From assembly GCF_012650175.1 (NCBI RefSeq), contig NZ_JAAILI010000062.1, positions 37,556 through 101,555 of the forward strand: 64,000 nt of DNA, written 5' to 3'. This DNA comes from Sphingomonas sp. S2M10. Its GTDB lineage: Bacteria > Pseudomonadota > Alphaproteobacteria > Sphingomonadales > Sphingomonadaceae. Below the pieces are notes generated by a model, which saw only the letters and a list, made by a program, of their open reading frames with translations, was not told the origin of the DNA and ran no database searches. Shown piece after piece: positions 36,479-44,432 of this stretch. The translations under genes were made by a program, and so were the position numbers. Numbering within the stretch: position 1 is the stretch's first letter; the number at the start of each line of letters is the position of its first letter.

Positions 36479-37327
36479 ATGACGGCCCGCTCGGTCAAGC
36501 AGATCCTCAAGGGTGTCAGCGCGAGCCTGCAGGGGAAGACCCGCGGGCCCGATCACGATCCCGAGGGGAAGCGACGCACGCCGCATCGCGACAGCTATGA
36601 TGTCGACGACGTCCGCGCGAAACCGTGGCGGCCGATCGGCGACGGCAGCGTCCGCCAGGGCCTGGCCTATCGCGAAGCGCTGATCCAGGCAGCGAAGGAG
36701 CTGTATCAGCAGCTCTGGCGCGATTACCCCCTGCCCGAGGTGCGCGAGGCGCGCGCCCGCTTTGCAGCCCTCTCGGCCGAGCTCGACGAGTTCGTCGCCG
36801 GCGGCGCGGCGCCAACCGGCCGCCCTGCCCTCATCCGCCAGGAGCTTGGTCGACTCAGCGGCTATCTGAATGCCGCCGACGCCCGCTTGCGCCGCGTCGA
36901 CCTCACGGTTCTCGAGGCGGTGCTGCAGACGCTCGACTTCGCCACCGGCCGGCTATTCCCGGCGATCGACACGATCGCGACGCGCGCCGGCTGCCACCGC
37001 AACAGCGTGATCGCGGCGCTCCGGCGGCTGCGCGACCATGGCCTCATCTCGTGGGTGCGGCGGACGATCAAGACGGCGAACGAGGGCGAGTTCGCACCGC
37101 AGCGCGAGCAGACCAGCAACGCCTACTATTTCGAGCACCGCACCAAGATGGCTGCGCGGGTCTTCCAGCGCTATTGCCAGCTCCTGGTGACGAAGCTCCG
37201 ACGATTAGGCGGCGTGCCCCAGGCGTTCGCCCAGCGCGGCCCTCGCGAGCCCCAAGACCCTGCGCTCCGCCAGGCGCTTGACGCCTTGGGCGCGGGTGTC
37301 GCCCTTCGCGAAAGCGCGAGTACATAG
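36479..37327 (+). CDS. Winged-helix DNA-binding protein, possible replication initiator
   Basis: 282 residues, 22 nt after integrase 1 and probably co-transcribed. A clear winged-helix segment covers residues about 125-190 (FPAIDTIATRAGCHRNSVIAALRRLRDHGLISWV), the form seen in helix-turn-helix domains of plasmid or phage replication proteins. The N terminus is basic and the middle is helical. No ATPase or nuclease motif is visible. It may be a replication or control protein of the element; no closer assignment is justified. Confidence 0.65.
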   Translation: MTARSVKQILKGVSASLQGKTRGPDHDPEGKRRTPHRDSYDVDDVRAKPWRPIGDGSVRQGLAYREALIQAAKELYQQLWRDYPLPEVREARARFAALSAELDEFVAGGAAPTGRPALIRQELGRLSGYLNAADARLRRVDLTVLEAVLQTLDFATGRLFPAIDTIATRAGCHRNSVIAALRRLRDHGLISWVRRTIKTANEGEFAPQREQTSNAYYFEHRTKMAARVFQRYCQLLVTKLRRLGGVPQAFAQRGPREPQDPALRQALDALGAGVALRESAST

Positions 37328-37567
37328 AATGTGCTCTGTCCGCCCTGAGAATCTAAGGAAATGAGGAATGGGCTCGCTTGAGCGAGCCCATGCGCCAGTT
37401 TGCTTTCCCCCCATGGCCGAAAGGTCCCACACCCTTCCACCGGATTGCCCAGCGCGGCAGTCAGGACCGGGCGGCTTGCGCCGCCCGATGGCTATCGTGG
37501 GGGGAGAGCACGATCCGTGCCATTCGAGCCGCGGCGGGGCCGCTCGTGGAGAGGCTGCCGGGCGCGC
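37328..37567. other. Intergenic region with a perfect hairpin
   Basis: ATGGGCTCGCT (37368-37378) and AGCGAGCCCAT (37381-37391) form an 11-bp perfect stem with a 2-nt loop. It follows the winged-helix gene and lies downstream of the convergent 154-residue gene. Only short T-runs follow, so it may be a weak two-way terminator or an operator. No gene is seen in the rest. Confidence 0.5.
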
Positions 37568-38032
37568 TCATGGCCAGGCCGGCCGCATCGCGGCCTCCGC
37601 GACCTGCACGTCTGGAAAATGCAGACCTTCCGGCCGCTCGCCATGAACCGGACCATCGCCGGCCGAGGTAACGGTGCGCAGCACCTTGAACCGATCGAGC
37701 GCGTCAGCGACCAGATTCGCCGCGGTCGCGCGCGCATCCCTCCAGCGGTCCGGTACCGAGGATAGCCACATGGACCGGAGCGCGCCCGGGAACGCCTCGA
37801 TCGCGGCGATCACCACCAGCTGCAGCTCGGTTCGGTCCAGATCCCGCGCCGCGGCCACGTCGAAGATGGACAGCCGGCCGAGCTCGCGCGCCAGGACCTC
37901 GGCCGCCAGTTGCGGGCGTCTCGCCTGGAACATCGCCTTGATGTCCGCGCGCCGCCAATGGCGCATGCCGGAATAGATCTGATAGGTCAGTTCGTCGCGG
38001 TCGACCTGCCGCATTCGCGTCGTCAGTGACAT
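37568..38032 (-). CDS. Hypothetical protein next to integrase 2
   Basis: 154 residues, not recognised. No membrane segment, signal peptide or catalytic motif is visible; it is mostly helical and mixed-charge (RMRQVDRDELTYQIYSGMRH; DIKAMFQARRPQLAAEVLAR). The start ATG at 38032 has an excellent AGGAGG 6 nt upstream. It follows integrase 2 by about 61 nt on the same strand, so it could be an excision or control factor, but nothing in the sequence proves it. Confidence 0.65.
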   Translation of the reverse strand: MSLTTRMRQVDRDELTYQIYSGMRHWRRADIKAMFQARRPQLAAEVLARELGRLSIFDVAAARDLDRTELQLVVIAAIEAFPGALRSMWLSSVPDRWRDARATAANLVADALDRFKVLRTVTSAGDGPVHGERPEGLHFPDVQVAEAAMRPAWP

Positions 38033-38093
38033 GTTCGCCTCCTGGATGAGGCCGCATGTTCTCTTTTCGTTCGCCGTTTCGTTCAACCCCGGA

Positions 38094-39314
38094 TCACACC
38101 GAGATCAGCGCGGCCCATTCCTGGAACAGCGCGCGCCGGCGGCGCATCTGCGCCGACCGATTGTAGGCCGCTTCGACCTTGTCCTTGGGCGCGTGGCCCA
38201 GCGCCAGGTCGATGGCGGCGCGCTCGAGCGGCCGCCGCTCGTTCATCACCGTGGCGAAGCTGGCGCGCCAGCCGTGCGGCACATGGCGGCCAGCATAGCC
38301 GGCCCGGTCGTAGAGGTCCCCGATCGCGCTCTCGCCGATCGCCGCGGATCCGCTGCGGCCGGGGAACACCAACGCGCCGGCGCCGGCGATCGCTCGCGCC
38401 TGGCGCAAGACATCGACAGCCTCGACGGAGAGCGGCACCAGGTGGTCGAACGCGCGATCGCGCTTCTTCGCGGCCGAGAGCTTCATGCGCGCCGCCGGCA
38501 CCCGCCAAAGCGGCAGCGTGGGGCCGGTCAGAGTGCCCGCCCAGTCTATGCCCTCGAATTCCGACCAGGTCGCGCCGCGCAGTGCGCCGAGGCGCACCGC
38601 GGTGAGGGCGAGGAAGCGTGACGCGAGCTTGACGATCGGCGCGGCTTTCACGTCCTCGGCCGCGCCGAGCAGGGCGCGGATCTCCACGAGCTCCAAGATC
38701 GCCGCCTGACGGCCACCATGGGCCTGCGGGCGAAGCGCCCTCTTCACGATCGCCGCCGGATCGGCGCTGGCCTCGCCGATTGAGATCGCAAAGCCGAACA
38801 CGGCCGAGATCCGTTGGCGCACCCGGCGCGCGGTCTCGCCGGCGCCGCGATCCTCGATGGCGCGAAGAACCTGAAGGATCGCGGGAGGAGTGATGGTGCC
38901 AAGTGCCATATGACCGATCGTTGCGAACACGTCACGCTCCATGCTAGTCAAGACGTCGGTCGCGTGTGCCTCAGTCCAACCCGGGCACTGGTGGGAATGC
39001 CAGGCGCGCGCGGCCACCTCGAAAGTCCAGGCGGCATCGTCTGCGGAGTGAGCCGCACGCCGTCGAGCGACGCACGGATCGTCGCCGCGGCGCAGCTGCT
39101 CACGCGCCTGATCGCACTGGGCGCGGGCATCGGCCAGTGTCACCTCGGGCCAGCTGCCGATCGTCAGCAGCTTTTCACGCCCCTGCAGGCGGAACTTCAT
39201 GCGCCAGGACTTCAGACCGGTGGGAGCAACGAAAAGATAGAGACCGCGCTCGTCGGCCATCTTGTAGGCGCGCGATCGCGCGCCGGCGGCTTTCACCGCG
39301 GCGTTGGTCAGCAT
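38094..39314 (-). CDS. Tyrosine integrase 2 (DUF4102/P4-like)
   Basis: A second full-length integrase (406 residues), clearly related to integrase 1 at both ends: MLTNAAVKAAGARSRAYKMA at the start and GRHVPHGWRASFATVMNE in the core. Catalytic residues are visible: Arg in LTAVRLGALRG, the HGWR box, His in LALGHAPKD and Tyr in AAYNRSAQM. It points toward integrase 1. Either two elements sit in tandem at the tRNA or one phage carries two recombinases. Start ATG 39314 chosen from the MLTNA beginning. Confidence 0.9.
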   Translation of the reverse strand: MLTNAAVKAAGARSRAYKMADERGLYLFVAPTGLKSWRMKFRLQGREKLLTIGSWPEVTLADARAQCDQAREQLRRGDDPCVARRRAAHSADDAAWTFEVAARAWHSHQCPGWTEAHATDVLTSMERDVFATIGHMALGTITPPAILQVLRAIEDRGAGETARRVRQRISAVFGFAISIGEASADPAAIVKRALRPQAHGGRQAAILELVEIRALLGAAEDVKAAPIVKLASRFLALTAVRLGALRGATWSEFEGIDWAGTLTGPTLPLWRVPAARMKLSAAKKRDRAFDHLVPLSVEAVDVLRQARAIAGAGALVFPGRSGSAAIGESAIGDLYDRAGYAGRHVPHGWRASFATVMNERRPLERAAIDLALGHAPKDKVEAAYNRSAQMRRRRALFQEWAALISV

Positions 39315-39365
39315 ATACGGGGGCCTCAAATCGACGGCGTTCAGCCGTTCATCGTTGGGGGCAGT

Positions 39366-39929
39366 GTGATCGAAGGTTCAGAGGTTGAGCCAATCCCGTC
39401 GAAGCTGGCAGATCACTTCGCGAAGCGGCTCGAGGGGACTTCCGCGCAGCAAGTCACGCACCTGATGGAGTCGTCAAAATGGTTGTCGGCGTCGCTGCTC
39501 GTCATCAACAGTGGCGCGGCAGTTTTCACTCTGCAGGGTGTGGAAAAGCTCGGGTCGCCTTGGCTACCGATCGTTCTGTTTGGCCTCGGCATCCTGCTGT
39601 CGCTGTTGAACGCAGTTCTGATCCAGGAGTTTGTACAATCAGGGTTGCCATCGCTCGAGGCACTCATTGCTTTCTGGCGGAGGGCTGAAATCGACGGCGA
39701 GTTCGATCGCGCTGAGTTGCAGTCGCTGAAAGCCGGGATCGCCAAGGTCAATCGGAGGTCGTTCCTACCGCCGCTGGTCGGTTGGTTTTCAGGATTGGCC
39801 TTCGTAACAGGTGGCCTGGTGGTTTCGACTGACTTAGTCGAGCAGTCGAGAATGGCGAGGCAGGCAACGGTCCATCAACCTTCGGTTGTTACGCCGCCCG
39901 GGGCAAACCCTCGTGAGGGCCAGAAATGA
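39366..39929 (+). CDS. Small membrane protein, unknown function
   Basis: 187 residues from a GTG, with GGGGG just upstream. Three hydrophobic segments are visible: ASLLVINSGAAVFTL, LPIVLFGLGILLSLLNAVL and LVGWFSGLAFVTGGLVV. The first two form a hairpin resembling the layout of the membrane protein at the right edge of the window. No catalytic motif. It could be a lysogenic-conversion or exclusion protein of the prophage, which is inference only. Confidence 0.65.
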   Translation: MIEGSEVEPIPSKLADHFAKRLEGTSAQQVTHLMESSKWLSASLLVINSGAAVFTLQGVEKLGSPWLPIVLFGLGILLSLLNAVLIQEFVQSGLPSLEALIAFWRRAEIDGEFDRAELQSLKAGIAKVNRRSFLPPLVGWFSGLAFVTGGLVVSTDLVEQSRMARQATVHQPSVVTPPGANPREGQK

Positions 39930-39936
39930 TCGCAAA

Positions 39937-39976
39937 CACGGCGGAGGAATTGTCCGCCGTGCTCGCGCTCATTTTT
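39937..39976 (+). terminator. Terminator after the small membrane protein
   Basis: CACGGCGGA (39937-39945) pairs with TCCGCCGTG (39953-39961), a 9-bp perfect stem with a 7-nt loop. TTTTT follows at 39972-39976, about 10 nt after the stem, so strength is uncertain. Confidence 0.5.
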
Positions 39977-39981
39977 GGCAG

Positions 39982-39998
39982 AAAAGCCCGATTCGGGC
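39982..39998 (-). terminator. Terminator after the Dam-type methylase
   Basis: On the minus strand a GCCCG-AAT-CGGGC stem-loop is directly followed by TTTT (39982-39985). It ends the methylase transcript, converging with the terminator of the neighbouring plus-strand gene. Confidence 0.6.
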
Positions 39999-40042
39999 GC
40001 GCGCGCCGCGCGGACCGTACCCCGATTTATACCCCCAGCTGA

Positions 40043-40840
40043 TCAGGCATAGTTGCGGATGATCAGCTCGCCGACCTTGCTCTGCGCGCCTACCCGGGCA
40101 CCGACCGACCAGGTGGTCTCGACGTCCTCGAGGACAAATCGGCCGAACACCTCGCGGGCGCCCGGCGTGTCGTTGATGGATAGCAGGAATTTGCCCTGGA
40201 TACCGGCGAGCTGCTCGGCCAGGCGCGCGAAGTCCTCGCGATCGAAGACGCCCGCGCCGTAGTCGCCCTCGCAACCCCAATACGGAGGGTCGAGATAGAA
40301 CAGCGTGTCGGGACGATCATAGCGCCTGATGAATTCGGCATAGGGTAACTGCTCGATCGTGACGCTCGAAAGCCGGCGGTGGATCGCCCGAAGCTTCGGC
40401 TCAAGCCGGCCCGGGTTGTAGCGCGCGGGACTTCCGGCATCAGTCCCGAAGGTCCGGGCCTTCACCTTGCCGCCATAGGAAAGGCGCTGCAGGAACAGGA
40501 AGCGATCGGCGCGCTCCAGGTCGGTCAGCGAACTGGGATCCTGTCGGCGGAGCCGCTCAAACTCGACCCGGCTGGAAAGCCGCCAGCGCATCAGGTCGAG
40601 AAGCGCCTCGGGGTGCCGCTGCAGCACGCGAAAGAAGTTCGCGACGTCGCCGCTGATGTCGTTGATCGCCTCGGCGCGCGCCGCCGATCGCCGGCGAAGG
40701 AACACGCCGCCCATGCCGACGAACGGCTCCGCGTAGAGCCGGTGCGGCACCGCTTCGATGCGTTCGATCAGGCGGGTCGCGAGACGGCGCTTGCCGCCGA
40801 GATAGCCGGCAGCCGGCTCGACCGCTGCAGTTGCAGTCAT
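40043..40840 (-). CDS. D12-class adenine-N6 DNA methyltransferase (Dam-like)
   Basis: 265-residue SAM-dependent methylase. AGYLGGKRRL near the N terminus and FVGMGG (40-45) form the SAM-binding motifs, and DPPY at 184-187 is the catalytic motif of group alpha adenine methylases. Stands as the last gene of the late strand, separated from the tail spike by about 385 nt containing a large hairpin. No restriction enzyme is adjacent. Phage Dam enzymes usually protect against host restriction or replace host marks; the recognition site cannot be read. Confidence 0.9.
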   Translation of the reverse strand: MTATAAVEPAAGYLGGKRRLATRLIERIEAVPHRLYAEPFVGMGGVFLRRRSAARAEAINDISGDVANFFRVLQRHPEALLDLMRWRLSSRVEFERLRRQDPSSLTDLERADRFLFLQRLSYGGKVKARTFGTDAGSPARYNPGRLEPKLRAIHRRLSSVTIEQLPYAEFIRRYDRPDTLFYLDPPYWGCEGDYGAGVFDREDFARLAEQLAGIQGKFLLSINDTPGAREVFGRFVLEDVETTWSVGARVGAQSKVGELIIRNYA

Positions 40841-41225
40841 GTAGCTTAGATCCTTTCTGAGAAAGGCACGTCGGCTACGCCGTGCATCGGTGAGTGCCGG
40901 CGCGACCGCGCCGGCGGGTGTTCCGCGCCGATCGGCGCAGGAATTCGGTGATGAAGGTTGAGCGAGCTCACGCGCGGCTAGCGCCCGAAAGCCGGGCGGT
41001 TAGCCGCGCGTGAACCAAAGGGAAACGCGCCCTGCGTATTTCCCGAAGGTCTTACATTCCGCAGGCCACCCGGCAAAGCCGGTCGCCTTTGGTTACAACC
41101 GCGGCCGCGGGCCGATCCTAACGGCTAAGCTCGGGTCGGCGGCGCCATATTGCATGCTGTCGAGCGGCCGACAACACCGCAGGCTCGATCGGCACCAGGC
41201 ACCCGACTGGGCCGCGCCTTGCGTA
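40841..41225. other. Gene-free region with a long hairpin
   Basis: No gene on either strand is supported. TCACGCGCGGCTA (40968-40980) and TAGCCGCGCGTGA (41001-41013) are perfect inverted repeats; inside them CGCCCG (40982-40987) pairs with CGGGCG (40993-40998), giving a stem of about 20 bp. A smaller palindrome, CCTTTCTGAGAAAGG, lies at 40852-40866 just before the methylase start. No T-runs follow. Confidence 0.6.
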
Positions 41226-43022
41226 TCAGACGGAGACCTTCAGCATCCCCATCTGCGCGAGTTGCACCGTGGCGGAGACGTTGGCGGTGGCGCCGGTGTA
41301 GTTTCCGAACTGCAGATCCATGTACACGACCACCTGCGACGGCGACGAGATCAGTCCGGGTCCGCCGTTTGCGGCGTCCATATTTGGATCGGCCAGGTCG
41401 ATCATCTGCGTTTGCAGCTCCTCCCATTCACCGCCCGCATCGAACCCAGCGCTGTTGATGTAGTAGCCGAGCCGATCGCCCGAACCTCCGGGCGAGCCGC
41501 CCTGATCATAGGCTCCTTGGCTCTTGGCGACTGTCGCATCGGTGATGGAAATGCGGAGCCGAGCTCCAAGCAGCTGCTGACTGCCAGGGAGGACGCGTCG
41601 CTTGCAGACGCCCTGCAGCTTGTCGGTGAGGGCGACCGCGGAACCAGACGCCAGCTGGTAAATCTGCAATGTGTAGCTGGACTGATCGGGCAGCGTGCCG
41701 CTGACCGATATCTGAAACATCGGGAAGCCGTCCGGAGTAGTGCCCGTCTTGTCGCAGGTTACGGTGATACCGGCACCCGCGCCAGTGCCGCTGACTGCCC
41801 AGCCTTGGGGAATGGTTGCCGCCGTAGGTGCGGTGCCGAAGTTTGCTCCAACGACCTGTCCGTTGCCGCCAGGCGTGAGCAGCGGGTTCGAATGAATGAA
41901 CGGCGCACCGGCTGCAGTCGGGAGCGTGATGCGCTTGGGCAGGTTCGTCCAGACCGAGCCATATGCGGCCGCCAGGCGGTCGATCACGAGCTGGCCCCAC
42001 TTGCGCGAGCCCCACGGCGTCGGATGCCGATCATCCCGCAGCCAGCCGAGATGGTTTGTGCCCGACGCAGCGTCGTACGACGGCCCCATCGAGTCGACGA
42101 CGAGCACGTCGTTCCGGGCGTTGGCGTGGCCGCTGTCCGCGTCGAGCGTGTTGATCCACGCGGAGAAGGCCAGCTTGTTCGCTGTGGTGCCGCCAGCGAT
42201 AGAGCCGTCGATCTTCTTGCCGGTGCCGGTTTCGTTCAAGATCACCTTGAGCTGGCCAGGCCGCAAATTGTTCAGGATCGCGAGCAGGTTGGTACGGCTC
42301 GTGGACGACAGCAGGCTGTCCGCGTCGTTCACGCCGTAGAGAATTACCGCAATGCCGGCAGGATGCGCCGCCGCATAGTCCATGCCCTTGTTCGTGCTGT
42401 CGGTGCCCCGGAACCAGGTCTGCGGGCTGCTGTTCGTGACGACGCCGCTGGCGTTCTGCCGGGGCACGGCGGCGCCCTGCGTCGTAGTCGAAGCCGAAAT
42501 GCCGAAATTCGGATAGCGACCGAACTTGAGCCGGTTCTGCGAAAGCACCTGTACCCAGCCGATCGGCCCGAAGATGCTGGTTCCCGCGGTATAACCGGCC
42601 GTGCCCGTCAACGTGCCGGCGAGCACCGTATCGGTGCGGCTGTCCCCGATGCCGATCACGTCCCAGTTGGTCGGCGTAATGCGGCTGCTGACCGGGGTGG
42701 GCGTTGGGGTTGGCGCGCCGCCGCCGGTGCAGTTGATCGGATATTCTATCGCACGGGCGGTAGGGCCGCTGCCGATCTGTTCGCGGACCAGGGCTGTCTG
42801 CGTCTCGTTTGCAGCCAGGGCCGTGGCCAGCTTGAGTCCATCGCCATTGTCGAGAGCGATGTTGGCGTTACCGGCGGAAAGCAGCGAGAAGGTCGACGTG
42901 CTGCCCAGAAGGCGTACCAACGAGACGACGCGACCCGTAGCGCCCGCAGGCACTACAACAGAGCGCACGGCCGGAGCGCCGCCGGCAGCGCCGCCGCCGC
43001 CGAACGCGAATGCAAAACTCAT
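41226..43022 (-). CDS. Tail spike/fibre with SGNH (GDSL) esterase domain
   Basis: 598 residues, last gene of the tail module and thus in the place of a host-binding spike. Residues 1-110 form a small head domain ending in a TPTPTP linker. The next domain has the SGNH hydrolase blocks: GDS at 126-128, GVND at 230-233 and D330-x-x-H333 (DDRHPT), giving the Ser-His-Asp set. The C-terminal 250 residues are beta-rich. Such domains remove acetyl groups from polysaccharides, so it probably modifies acetylated surface glycan of the host; sphingomonad exopolysaccharides are often acetylated. The substrate is inferred. Confidence 0.82.
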   Translation of the reverse strand: MSFAFAFGGGGAAGGAPAVRSVVVPAGATGRVVSLVRLLGSTSTFSLLSAGNANIALDNGDGLKLATALAANETQTALVREQIGSGPTARAIEYPINCTGGGAPTPTPTPVSSRITPTNWDVIGIGDSRTDTVLAGTLTGTAGYTAGTSIFGPIGWVQVLSQNRLKFGRYPNFGISASTTTQGAAVPRQNASGVVTNSSPQTWFRGTDSTNKGMDYAAAHPAGIAVILYGVNDADSLLSSTSRTNLLAILNNLRPGQLKVILNETGTGKKIDGSIAGGTTANKLAFSAWINTLDADSGHANARNDVLVVDSMGPSYDAASGTNHLGWLRDDRHPTPWGSRKWGQLVIDRLAAAYGSVWTNLPKRITLPTAAGAPFIHSNPLLTPGGNGQVVGANFGTAPTAATIPQGWAVSGTGAGAGITVTCDKTGTTPDGFPMFQISVSGTLPDQSSYTLQIYQLASGSAVALTDKLQGVCKRRVLPGSQQLLGARLRISITDATVAKSQGAYDQGGSPGGSGDRLGYYINSAGFDAGGEWEELQTQMIDLADPNMDAANGGPGLISSPSQVVVYMDLQFGNYTGATANVSATVQLAQMGMLKVSV

Positions 43023-43100
43023 GATGAACGGCTTTCGTTAGCAGGGGGCAGCGCTGGAAAGGCTCAAGGTAGCGCAACCGGGCCGCGTTGGGCTGACGTC

Positions 43101-43364
43101 TCAGAGGTGGGCGATCAGATCCGCCGCAGTTGTGCCGGTCGAACGGATGAACGCGAACCGCAGCGGCAGGAAGCCACTACCGAGATTCTTCCAGACATGA
43201 TCGGTGGTATCGTCGACCAGGCGACCCGTGATGTTGCCCCCGGTGCCGACATAGATGCCTTTGGGAACGTCGGGCAGCGCCACCGTGTCGCTTGGCGTGA
43301 TGTCGAAGCACTTGCGCGACGGACCGATGATGGTGTCGGCGGTGCCCTGATACTTGTCGGCCAT
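43101..43364 (-). CDS. Small Rcc01079-like spike base protein
   Basis: 87 residues, beta-rich, with the recurrent pattern ITPSDTVALPDVPKGIYVGTGGNITG and a C-terminal FIRSTGTTAADLIAHL. This matches my recollection of the short spike base proteins of the RCAP_Rcc01079 type known from gene transfer agents. Placed directly before the tail spike gene, which fits a base or connector role. Assignment by pattern only. Confidence 0.6.
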   Translation of the reverse strand: MADKYQGTADTIIGPSRKCFDITPSDTVALPDVPKGIYVGTGGNITGRLVDDTTDHVWKNLGSGFLPLRFAFIRSTGTTAADLIAHL

Positions 43365-43373
43365 GATCGGCTC

Positions 43374-43700
43374 CTATTTCGGTTGGGAGGGAGGCTGCGG
43401 ACAGTAGACGCGCAGCGGCTGCGCGCCGGCGGCCAAGACCGCGCACTGCAGACGGATCAGATCCGCACGAAGCTTGCCGCCGGTGTCGTAGAGCTCGAGC
43501 TGGGTTCGATGGGCGGCCGCGCCGTCCTGGATCCCTTCAGCGGTCCGCTGGGGTCGTGGGAGCTTCGCCGGCTCCGCCAGCAGCTCGGCCGGGATCTTCG
43601 CCATTGGCGACGGCGGCAGCCTGATCGAGGATGCGCAAGCCGTCAGCGTCATCGCAGACGTTGCGATACACAGGGCGCACCACCACGCGTTCGGTTTCAT
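43374..43700 (-). CDS. Rz1-like outer-membrane spanin lipoprotein
   Basis: 108 residues with a lipoprotein signal (lipobox LTAC near residue 22) and a proline-containing mature part (RLPPSP, AKLPRPQ). Its 5' half overlaps the 3' half of the Rz-like gene in another frame by 164 bp, which is the classic Rz/Rz1 arrangement. Together they should fuse inner and outer membranes at the last step of lysis. Confidence 0.8.
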   Translation of the reverse strand: MKPNAWWCALCIATSAMTLTACASSIRLPPSPMAKIPAELLAEPAKLPRPQRTAEGIQDGAAAHRTQLELYDTGGKLRADLIRLQCAVLAAGAQPLRVYCPQPPSQPK

Positions 43701-43929
43701 GATACAGTTCCTTCACGCTGGCCTGGCGTCGGGTTTCACGCTCGGCGCCGGCGAGCGCGCCGCGGTCGACCAGGTCCTGGCGCTTCGCCTCTTCCTTCCG
43801 CACCGCAGCCTCGACGGCCGCCTGCTTGCCGATCTGGATCGTGGCGCCGTCGTGGCGGCCGAAGGCGTAGACACCACCGAGCAGCAGCAGGGCGGCGATT
43901 CCGCCGCCCAGGCCGAGCAAGGGGTTCAT
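43537..43929 (-). CDS. Rz-like inner-membrane spanin
   Basis: 130 residues with one N-terminal membrane segment (LLGLGGGIAALLLLGGVYAFG) and a charged helical periplasmic part (AAVRKEEAKRQDL; ERETRRQASVKELYHETERV), then VYRNVCDDADGLRILDQA, typical of phage Rz. It overlaps the endolysin stop by 4 nt and the Rz1-like gene in a different frame. Confidence 0.82.
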   Translation of the reverse strand: MNPLLGLGGGIAALLLLGGVYAFGRHDGATIQIGKQAAVEAAVRKEEAKRQDLVDRGALAGAERETRRQASVKELYHETERVVVRPVYRNVCDDADGLRILDQAAAVANGEDPGRAAGGAGEAPTTPADR

Positions 43930-44420
43930 GCCTTGATCCCGACCGCAGCCAGGTCAGACGCTACATCGAAGCACGGGCAGCTCTTCAGCCACTCGTTGGA
44001 CGTTATCTTGCCGTCGCCGTTGCGATCCGGGCTCCAGTCGCGATGGCCGCGGATCCGCACGCCGGGGTAGGTCACGCGCAGCTGACGCAGCAGCAGGTAA
44101 AGTGCCGATCGCTGGGCGGGCGTGCGTGTGTCCGCCGGAGTCTTGCCGTCCTCGAGGAGACCGCCGACGTAGCAGATGCCGAGATTGCCGGTGTTCTTGC
44201 CGCCCACATGAGCGCCGCGCTGGTCATGGCGCAGCGTCTGTGTGGTCTTGCCGTCGAGCTCGATCACATAGTGGTAGGCGACCTGGTTCCCGAGGTCCTT
44301 CCGCGCCAGGTCCATGGCGGAGATCTGCTCCGCGGTGAGCGCCCTGCCCTTCGGCGTGGCCGCGCAATGAATGGTGATGTCGCGGATCCTGTTCGGATCC
44401 ATCCAGGCAGGCGTACCCAT
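43926..44420 (-). CDS. Endolysin, N-acetylmuramoyl-L-alanine amidase with EF-hand loop
   Basis: 164-residue T7-lysozyme-like amidase (Amidase_2/PGRP fold). Zinc ligands are H18 (DITIHCAATP), H126 (RGHRDW) and C148 (KSCPCFDV), with the catalytic Lys146. Between the last two ligands lies a full EF-hand calcium loop: D132, N134, D136, G137, I139 and E143. There is no signal sequence, so a holin is needed for export. Lies between the holin candidate and the spanins. Confidence 0.92.
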   Translation of the reverse strand: MGTPAWMDPNRIRDITIHCAATPKGRALTAEQISAMDLARKDLGNQVAYHYVIELDGKTTQTLRHDQRGAHVGGKNTGNLGICYVGGLLEDGKTPADTRTPAQRSALYLLLRQLRVTYPGVRIRGHRDWSPDRNGDGKITSNEWLKSCPCFDVASDLAAVGIKA

Positions 44421-44432
44421 GCTCAGCTCCTG

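Noticed and set aside
37393..37567. Small plus-strand reading frames in the intergenic region
   Set aside because: Three overlapping frames with no ribosome binding site or coding pattern; composition like random GC-rich DNA.
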